Below are positions 5,812-11,369 of a DNA stretch of 11,369 nucleotides, in pieces. The DNA lies in contig JBJKVO010000007.1 of the NCBI GenBank assembly GCA_045562555.1, positions 1 through 11,369 on the forward strand. Direction: 5' to 3'. Under the pieces are notes generated by a model that did no database searches, was not told the DNA's origin, and saw only the letters and a program-made list of their open reading frames with translations. Within the stretch, counting starts at the first letter, position 1, and every line of letters begins with the position of its first letter. Source of the stretch: UBA2588 sp002339805 (lineage in GTDB: Bacteria > Chloroflexota > Dehalococcoidia > Lucifugimonadales > UBA3495). The position numbers were made by a program, and so were the translations under genes.

Positions 5812-7482
5812 ATGCCAAGTAACCCTAACTTCATACTTATTTTAGCGGATGACATGGGATATTCAGATATTGGATGTTACGGCTCAGAAATAAAAACTCC
5901 AAACTTAGACTCTCTTGCAAATAAGGGTTTAAGGTTTTCTCAAATGTACAATTATGCGCGTTGTTGCCCTTCAAGAGCGGCAATGCTAACGGGGTTACAC
6001 CCACATCAAACAGGTGTAGGGCATATGACTGGTAATTTGGGAATACCTTCACACCAAGGATATCTAAATGAAAACTGCGCAACAATACCTGAAGTATTAA
6101 AACAGTCTGGATATAGTACATACATGTCAGGTAAATGGCATGTCGGTGGGGGTTATAACTTATTAGATAGAAATTCTTGGGAAGAAACTGCAGGTAATCC
6201 AGAACATCCTCTACCAACACAAAGAGGATTTGATAAATTTTATGGCACCGTTGCCGGAGCAGCAGATTATTTCAACCCAAAAGCTTTAATGGAAGATGAT
6301 AAATTCATCGAACCTGATAATGAAAATTTTTATATGACCGATGCCATAAGTGATAATGCTGTTTCAATGATAGACGATGCAGCAAGTAAAGACTCCCCTT
6401 TCTTCTTGCACGTTACATATACCGCTCCGCACTGGCCATTACATGCAATAGAAGAGGATATAGAAAAATATAAAGGAACTTATCTAAACGGATGGGATCA
6501 ACTAAGAAAAAACAGGCATGAAGAATTAAAAGGCTTAAAAATGCTTGAGAATAAGTGGGACATTTCCCCTAGAGATAGCTCTGCCGATGCATGGGAAAAT
6601 GAGAAAAATAAAGAGTGGGAAGACCTAAGAATGTCTGTATATTCAGCAATGGTCGATCGCATGGACCAGGGAATCGGACGCATTTTAAATAAATTAAAGT
6701 CTCTAAATATTGAGGAAAATACCGTTATTATGTTTTTATCCGATAACGGAGGATGTGCAGAATTCCTAGCAGAAGACGGAGGAGCTCCCGATAAATTTCC
6801 TTACTCTGCGCCAACAAAAGACGGAAGACCAACAAAAGTAGGAAATATAACCAGTATTGATCCAGGACCCGCAGGCACTTTTATGAGTTATGACTTAGCG
6901 TGGGCAAATGCAAGCAATTCTCCTTTTAGATTATTTAAAAGATATACTCATGAAGGAGCGATCTCAACTCCGTTTATTGTTTCTTGGCCTAAAATGATTA
7001 AAACTTCAGAGATAGTGCATACTCCTACCCATATAACTGACATACCGGCAACAATATACGAGATATCCAATTCTAAATACCCTAAAACGGTTAACGATAA
7101 TACTATACCGCCTATCGAAGGCCATAGTTTCTTAAATATCTTAGAAAATGAGGAGTGGAAAAGACCCTTGCCATTGTTTTGGGAACATGAAGGCAATAGA
7201 GCAATGCGTGAAAACGAGTGGAAGCTCGTAAGTGAAGTTGGATCAGGATGGGAATTGTATAACATGTCGGAGGACAGAACAGAGTTACACAATTTAGCCA
7301 ATGCCGAAAAAGATCGGGTTAAAATGATGATTAAAAAATATACGGAGTGGAGCAATAGCCATTATGTAGCATCTTGGCCTATACCTCCTCACACTTGGGA
7401 CCCAAGCATGCGATTGCCTCACGCACATGATTTATCATCATATTATTCGTCATCGTATTTTCATAAATATGATGATAAATAA
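5812..7482 (+). CDS. Sulfatase (arylsulfatase type, formylglycine-dependent), apparently cytosolic
   Basis: 556 residues of alkaline-phosphatase-like fold. The signature C51-C-P-S-R55 followed by AAMLTG is the C-x-P-S-R site in which the first cysteine is converted to formylglycine. Metal and sulfate-binding residues are recognisable: D13 and D14 (LADDMG), K108 and H110 (SGKWH), H207 (APHWPLH), D311 and N312 (SDNGG) and K376 (FKRYTHEG). The protein starts MPSNPNFILILADDMG with the first catalytic strand at once, so there is no export signal. A GWDQLRKNRHEEL stretch and a charged insert at about 227-275 are typical of arylsulfatase-like members. It would hydrolyse a sulfate ester inside the cell. 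It needs a maturase (FGE or radical-SAM type), none of which is in the window. It stands alone on its strand, one base from the convergent exporter gene. Confidence 0.94.
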   Translation: MPSNPNFILILADDMGYSDIGCYGSEIKTPNLDSLANKGLRFSQMYNYARCCPSRAAMLTGLHPHQTGVGHMTGNLGIPSHQGYLNENCATIPEVLKQSGYSTYMSGKWHVGGGYNLLDRNSWEETAGNPEHPLPTQRGFDKFYGTVAGAADYFNPKALMEDDKFIEPDNENFYMTDAISDNAVSMIDDAASKDSPFFLHVTYTAPHWPLHAIEEDIEKYKGTYLNGWDQLRKNRHEELKGLKMLENKWDISPRDSSADAWENEKNKEWEDLRMSVYSAMVDRMDQGIGRILNKLKSLNIEENTVIMFLSDNGGCAEFLAEDGGAPDKFPYSAPTKDGRPTKVGNITSIDPGPAGTFMSYDLAWANASNSPFRLFKRYTHEGAISTPFIVSWPKMIKTSEIVHTPTHITDIPATIYEISNSKYPKTVNDNTIPPIEGHSFLNILENEEWKRPLPLFWEHEGNRAMRENEWKLVSEVGSGWELYNMSEDRTELHNLANAEKDRVKMMIKKYTEWSNSHYVASWPIPPHTWDPSMRLPHAHDLSSYYSSSYFHKYDDK

Positions 7483-7483
7483 T

Positions 7484-8743
7484 CTATGGCTGATTTCTAA
7501 CACTGGATGAAAAAATTAAATAGCAGACAGACATTATGATAGATAGCACTCCCATTCCAACAAGAACCAATTGTAAAGAAGTCACATCAATAAGTCTTCC
7601 AATAATAAAACTAGATATGACAACAAAACTCATGATAAATCTATAAAAACTATGCGCCCTTACTCTGTACCTATCGTCTACAAGAGTCTGAATTAAAACA
7701 CCATTAGCTGTTCTGAATGTTGAGACAGCTGTTCCGAATAAAACAATTAACAAAAATGCAAGAGGCAACCAGTTAATTAATCCAAAAAACAACGTCAACA
7801 CACCTGTTAACAAAGCAGAGACGATACATAGAAGTCCTCTTTTATCAGGAAATCCAAAAGCAGAAAACCCTAATATCGAAACCATCCCACCAAAGCCATT
7901 AATTGATAATAAATATCCTCCCCAATCAGGGCCTTCCTTCAAAATTTCTGAAGTGAATACTGGCAATAAAAACAATAAAGGGAAAGTAATAACATTTGGA
8001 GTTAAGGACAATATCATAATTTTAAATAAGACTCTTTGTTGATTAAATAAATATTTAAATCCATCAATAAGATCAACAAAAAAAACTTTAACACTAAAAT
8101 CACTATACATATGCTCTTCAGCATTATGACTTGTAAAAGGTGTTGCCATTAACATTATAAGTATAAGTAATGACATATATAAAAAAGCTTCTAAATTGAA
8201 ATTCCAAAAAAAACCAACATTTGAAGCTAATATCCCTCCTATAAATGGTCCCACCATCCTAGTCATAGGAAAAGTTAGCACACTGGTCGTGAACGCATTA
8301 CTTAAGTATTCACGAGGGACAGTATTTGAAATCAAAGCTTGCCTGATAGGCATTGCAATAGATTCGCAAGTGCCTGCTAAAAACGCATATGCATATACGT
8401 GCCATATAGTCATATAACCTAATTCATATATCCAGGCAAAAGAGAACGCACTTACACACATCACTGATGCTAAAACCATAACGACATGTCGTCGATTTAG
8501 TTTATCTCCTAGAACCCCTCCGAGCGGAGCTACAAATATTCCTGGAAGCGACACAACTCCTATAACTCCTACAATTAATAATGCAGAGTTACCAGAACCT
8601 TCTGTCAGTTCTTTTACAAGCCAACCTAAAGTTAAAAGCTGCAGCCATTGAGCCGTATTAGCGCAAAAATTTGCACTCCATATGAATCTATAATTGCGAT
8701 GAACAAAAGAATCTAAAGTTTGAATCCTGGGTATTTTAAAAAT
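7484..8743 (-). CDS. MFS transporter of the MFS_3 (EntS-like exporter) type, with non-standard start
   Basis: The first usual start codon in this frame is GTG 8554, but starting there (356 residues) removes the first helix. The frame is open further upstream and encodes typical family sequence: FVHRNYRFIWSANF, then WLQLLTLGWLVKELTEGSGN, then motif A as GGVLGDKLNRR. No ATG, GTG or TTG occurs between the stop of dehydratase 2 (8759-8761) and 8554. The best candidate is ATT 8743, preceded by AAGGGA (8751-8756) with seven bases between, giving 419 residues (usual for the family) starting FKIPRIQTLDSF after the initiator, and a 15-nt gap to the upstream gene. About 12 membrane helices are expected. 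Likely an exporter or importer co-expressed with amidase and dehydratase 2. The gene could also be damaged or carry a base error at the start codon. Confidence 0.82.
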   Translation of the reverse strand: MFKIPRIQTLDSFVHRNYRFIWSANFCANTAQWLQLLTLGWLVKELTEGSGNSALLIVGVIGVVSLPGIFVAPLGGVLGDKLNRRHVVMVLASVMCVSAFSFAWIYELGYMTIWHVYAYAFLAGTCESIAMPIRQALISNTVPREYLSNAFTTSVLTFPMTRMVGPFIGGILASNVGFFWNFNLEAFLYMSLLILIMLMATPFTSHNAEEHMYSDFSVKVFFVDLIDGFKYLFNQQRVLFKIMILSLTPNVITFPLLFLLPVFTSEILKEGPDWGGYLLSINGFGGMVSILGFSAFGFPDKRGLLCIVSALLTGVLTLFFGLINWLPLAFLLIVLFGTAVSTFRTANGVLIQTLVDDRYRVRAHSFYRFIMSFVVISSFIIGRLIDVTSLQLVLVGMGVLSIIMSVCYLIFSSSVRNQP

Positions 8744-8750
8744 TGAATAA

Positions 8751-8756
8751 TCCCTT
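8751..8756 (-). promoter_or_regulatory. Shine-Dalgarno-like AAGGGA supporting the ATT start of the MFS_3 gene
   Basis: It lies directly after the TAG of dehydratase 2 and seven bases before ATT 8743. Its presence argues that initiation really happens here rather than at GTG 8554, in front of which no comparable purine-rich site is suitably placed. Confidence 0.5.
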
Positions 8757-8758
8757 AA

Positions 8759-9859
8759 CTACTCGAGAGTCCCCACGTGTTCTTTATTAATAAGATCCCA
8801 ATCTATTTCATATCCTAGCCCAGGATTAGTTGGAGCATGAACATAGCCAGCGTCATATTGAATATCTTCCACTAATCCATATTCATTGCCACCTGTACAT
8901 GGAAAAAATTCAAAGAATTCACAATTAGGAACCGCCATAATCACATGTAAATTAGCAACATTATTAAGTGAATTACCTCCATGGTGGACTTCACACTTCA
9001 TATTGAATCCTTCTGCTAGATGACAAAGTCGCACCATAGGAGTTATACCTCCCGTAACAGCAACATCTCCTCTAAGAATATCTGTTGCATACTGAGTAAT
9101 CCATTGAGTCATACCATAATATCGACCAGGAGCATATTCAGTAGACATAATAGGAATATCTAATTTTTGTTTTAATTTAACATAATTATATATATCTTCC
9201 TCAACCAATGGGTCTTCATACCAATAAAAATTCAATTCCTCGATTGCTCGTCCAACACGAAGCGCATCTTCATATTGATAAGCCCACATGGAATCCAACA
9301 TTAACTTCATGTCACTTCCAACAGCATCTCTTACAGCTTGAGATATTTCTATATCAGCTGCAGGCACACCATGTGGGTGTATTTTATGAGCAGTCCAACC
9401 CATTTCTTTAAATTTAAGCGCCTCTTCAGCATATTCCTCTTTAGTCTCATGATAAGCAGTGCTTGAATAAACAGGAACTTGCTCTTTACAAGTACCCAAC
9501 AACCTATGAATTGGTTGATTCGCAATCTTTCCATTAATATCCCATAAGCAAATATCAATCGCCCCAATAGCATTGGTCGAAATAGAGCGATTCTTTTTCC
9601 ATAAATCCCACCATATAGAACCTATATCTTGAGGGTTACGACCAATTAACATAGGTTTAGCAAATTCAATTAAAGCTGGAGCAAAATGGTCAGCACCAAC
9701 TAGAGGGCTTCCTAAAAAAGCATTGCCAGTAATACCTTCATCAGTCTCAACAGATACAACTCCTAGTTTTTTCGTTCCACCAAAAGTTGTACCAACACCT
9801 GTTATCCAAGCCTCTCTTTCCCAATTAAAAAGTTCGACTTTAACATTTGTTATCTTCAT
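8759..9859 (-). CDS. Enolase-superfamily (mandelate racemase/muconate lactonizing) dehydratase-like enzyme 2
   Basis: 366 residues. Metal ligands are present as D189 (LMLDS), E215 (WYEDP) and E241 (STEYAPG); D265 (RGDVAVTGG) and H292/H293 (VHHGG) supply the Asp/His site on the other face. The second-strand motif is K159-I-H161 (AHKIHPHG), a KxH in place of the KxK seen in its paralogue at 2162-3280, so it likely acts on a different stereochemistry or substrate. Both share the N-terminal pattern MKI..VK.E.F.WER and VETDEGITG. Expected reaction: Mg2+-assisted alpha-proton abstraction and usually dehydration of an acid sugar or related carboxylate. The ATG has AGGAG (9865-9869) five bases ahead, inside the 17-nt gap after the amidase, so the two are co-transcribed. 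The MFS_3 gene follows in the same reading frame beyond a single TAG. Confidence 0.92.
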   Translation of the reverse strand: MKITNVKVELFNWEREAWITGVGTTFGGTKKLGVVSVETDEGITGNAFLGSPLVGADHFAPALIEFAKPMLIGRNPQDIGSIWWDLWKKNRSISTNAIGAIDICLWDINGKIANQPIHRLLGTCKEQVPVYSSTAYHETKEEYAEEALKFKEMGWTAHKIHPHGVPAADIEISQAVRDAVGSDMKLMLDSMWAYQYEDALRVGRAIEELNFYWYEDPLVEEDIYNYVKLKQKLDIPIMSTEYAPGRYYGMTQWITQYATDILRGDVAVTGGITPMVRLCHLAEGFNMKCEVHHGGNSLNNVANLHVIMAVPNCEFFEFFPCTGGNEYGLVEDIQYDAGYVHAPTNPGLGYEIDWDLINKEHVGTLE

Positions 9860-9876
9860 TTCAACTCCTAAGGCTT

Positions 9877-11298
9877 TTATTTAGATATATCTGGTACAGT
9901 TTTCCAAAATTCAGTGGCTGATTCAAATGCTTTAGCTAATTGCAAAACCCCTAAATCATCTCGATATCTACCAACAATTTGTATTCCAACAGGAAGACCT
10001 TGCTCTGTAAACCCGCAAGGAACAGAAATAGCTGGATGTCCAGTAACAGTTATGTAATAACATGAACGCATCCAATCAATGTAATTATCCATTTGGACTC
10101 CGTTAATTTCTTTAACCCAAGGTTGATTTATGTCAAACGGAGGGGATTGACTAACTGGGCAAATTAAAAAGTTGTATTTTTCCATAAAATTTTCCATGCG
10201 GCGAAAAATTTCTATTCTTTTTGTCTCTGCCCACGCAACATCAGATGCAGATAATTTCAATCCTTGTTCAATATCCCAGATCATAGAATCTTTTAAAGTG
10301 TCTCTATGTTTTTCTAATAAATCGCCTTGATTTATTACTCTTTCCCAACCTCTCCATCTTAAAAAAACTTCATTCGCATCAGTAAAATCAGGATCTGCCT
10401 GATTTATATGACAGCCTATTTCTTCAAATATACCCAACTGCGATTCAAGGGTATTTAATACATCTTGTTCAACCGGAAGGCCGCCTAGAGTAGGACTCCA
10501 GGCAATATTAATATTATTGAAGTCACGGTCAAGTGATTGAGAAAAAACTGACCCATCATCTGTTAAAGAAATCGGCACCCTAGAATCCGGACCAGACATA
10601 GCTGAAAGCAATAAAGCACAATCAGACACATTTCTGGCCATTGGCCCTTGAACAGAAGTAGGACTCCACCCAACTTTATTTGGGTACGAAGGCACTCTTC
10701 CCGGAGAAGGCCTAAAGCCAACAACATTACAATAATTAGCCGGATTCCTTAAAGAACCTCCTGTGTCACTACCGTCAGCTATTGGAAGCATCCTAGAAGC
10801 TAGAGAGACAGCTGCACCTCCACTGCTCCCTCCGCAAGTCATATTTAAATTATACGGATTTAGCGTTGCACCAAATACCTCATTAAATGTTTGTGAACCA
10901 GCTCCAAACTCCGGGGTATTTGTTTTACCAATTGTGATAGCCCCGGCACCTTGTATTCGGTCAACAATTAATGAATTAAAATCAGGAATAAAATCCTTAT
11001 ATATGAGAGAACCATACGTAGTTCTAATACCTTTAGTAGGGACTAGATCTTTATGTGCCGTGGGCAAACCATGAAGTAATCCTAATGACTCTCCGTTGAC
11101 AATAGCTTCATCTGCTAATTTAGCGCCAGCCAGAGCACGTTCTTCGTCTAAAGTTACAATGGCATTTACTTTGGGGTTTACAATATCAATTTGAGTGAGA
11201 TGAGCTTTCATAACTTCTAAAGCAGATAATTTTCTAGATCTCATTTGTGTCACTAATTCTGTAGCTGACATATTAACAATATCGTGAAAGTCATTCAT
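9877..11298 (-). CDS. Amidase signature family hydrolase
   Basis: 473 residues starting at ATG 11298, which has AAGGA (11307-11311) eight bases upstream; the frame extends seven codons further to a TTG without such a site. The amidase signature triad is complete: K83 (PTAHKD), the cis-serine S158 (CGGSSGG) and the nucleophile S182 (GSDTGGSLR), with the usual 24-residue spacing between the serines. The glycine- and serine-rich core runs from about residue 75 to 215. Such enzymes hydrolyse carboxamides, releasing ammonia or an amine. A PNKVGWSPTSVQGPMAR stretch follows the core, as in many stand-alone amidases; nothing suggests the GatA subunit (no gatB or gatC beside it). First gene of a three-gene operon with dehydratase 2 and the MFS_3 transporter, suggesting the amide is removed from the compound later dehydrated or transported. 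Confidence 0.93.
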   Translation of the reverse strand: MNDFHDIVNMSATELVTQMRSRKLSALEVMKAHLTQIDIVNPKVNAIVTLDEERALAGAKLADEAIVNGESLGLLHGLPTAHKDLVPTKGIRTTYGSLIYKDFIPDFNSLIVDRIQGAGAITIGKTNTPEFGAGSQTFNEVFGATLNPYNLNMTCGGSSGGAAVSLASRMLPIADGSDTGGSLRNPANYCNVVGFRPSPGRVPSYPNKVGWSPTSVQGPMARNVSDCALLLSAMSGPDSRVPISLTDDGSVFSQSLDRDFNNINIAWSPTLGGLPVEQDVLNTLESQLGIFEEIGCHINQADPDFTDANEVFLRWRGWERVINQGDLLEKHRDTLKDSMIWDIEQGLKLSASDVAWAETKRIEIFRRMENFMEKYNFLICPVSQSPPFDINQPWVKEINGVQMDNYIDWMRSCYYITVTGHPAISVPCGFTEQGLPVGIQIVGRYRDDLGVLQLAKAFESATEFWKTVPDISK

Positions 11299-11306
11299 AT
11301 CAAATT

Positions 11307-11311
11307 TCCTT
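11307..11311 (-). promoter_or_regulatory. Shine-Dalgarno (AAGGA) that sets the amidase start
   Basis: Eight bases before ATG 11298 on the minus strand. It favours this ATG over the in-frame TTG at 11319. The remaining bases to the window end (11312-11369) hold no feature I can name; the operon promoter is probably there or just outside. Confidence 0.55.
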
Positions 11312-11369
11312 AATTGCAAGTGACTCGTTATATGTATTTTCTATCTTTACCCAATCTGGAATCAATAAT

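Noticed and set aside
6948..7355. Minus-strand ORF of 135 codons inside the sulfatase gene
   Set aside because: Entirely antisense to strongly conserved sulfatase coding sequence; no plausible domain.
7441..7482. Repetitive-looking TCATCATATT/CATCGTATTT stretch at the end of the sulfatase
   Set aside because: It is coding sequence for a Ser/Tyr-rich tail (SSYYSSSYFHKYDDK) and not a true tandem repeat.
8196..8417. Plus-strand ORF of 73 codons inside the MFS_3 gene
   Set aside because: Antisense shadow of a membrane-helix coding region with no start signal or recognisable motif.
10763..11074. Plus-strand ORF of 103 codons inside the amidase gene
   Set aside because: Covers the amidase signature region in antisense; its composition is explained by the glycine/serine-rich core on the other strand.
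11299..11319. Upstream TTG start for the amidase
   Set aside because: ATG 11298 has a well-spaced AAGGA, which lies inside the putative seven-codon extension.
1..11369. Search for a phage-defence, CRISPR, toxin-antitoxin or mobile-element system
   Set aside because: No direct-repeat array, transposase, integrase, nuclease or toxin-like gene was seen; all larger genes are metabolic or transport.

Overview
The window is AT-rich bacterial DNA (roughly 37% G+C by eye) with short intergenic gaps and no RNA genes, mobile elements or CRISPR arrays that I could see. The gene content (two divergent enolase-superfamily dehydratases, a luciferase-like flavin monooxygenase, a sulfatase, an amidase, MFS transporters and a DUF4432-type mutarotase) resembles the accessory catabolic regions known from marine SAR202-type Chloroflexota. 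That assignment is inference from gene content, not from a marker gene; other marine oligotrophic lineages are possible.

Layout from left to right. (1) Plus strand: the 3' end of an FtsX/MacB-type ABC permease (1-477), then after 19 nt a galactose-mutarotase-like DUF4432 protein (497-1567). (2) Minus strand, converging on it: enolase-superfamily dehydratase 1 (3280-2162), a 118-residue four-helix membrane protein (2062-1706), and a previously hidden 39-residue one-helix protein (1706-1587) that starts by a TAATG stop/start overlap behind a very strong Shine-Dalgarno. An 18-bp perfect palindrome lies at the convergence point. (3) Plus: a luciferase-like monooxygenase (3356-4402) divergent from dehydratase 1; its stop codon overlaps that of a convergent MFS transporter (5709-4399). 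(4) Plus: a cytosolic-looking sulfatase with an intact formylglycine motif (5812-7482). (5) Minus: a compact three-gene operon of amidase (11298-9877), enolase-superfamily dehydratase 2 (9859-8759) and an MFS_3-type exporter. The exporter's true N-terminus extends to about 8743 but has no ATG/GTG/TTG start; an ATT codon behind a Shine-Dalgarno-like sequence is the best candidate.

Taken together the genes look like uptake and breakdown of sugar-acid-like or sulfated/amidated organic compounds: transport (MFS, ABC), removal of substituents (sulfatase, amidase), flavin-dependent oxidation, anomer interconversion (mutarotase) and dehydration of acid sugars (two dehydratases with different catalytic motifs). 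Exact substrates cannot be read from the sequence. The points most worth checking are the hidden 39-residue protein and the start-less N-terminus of the exporter.
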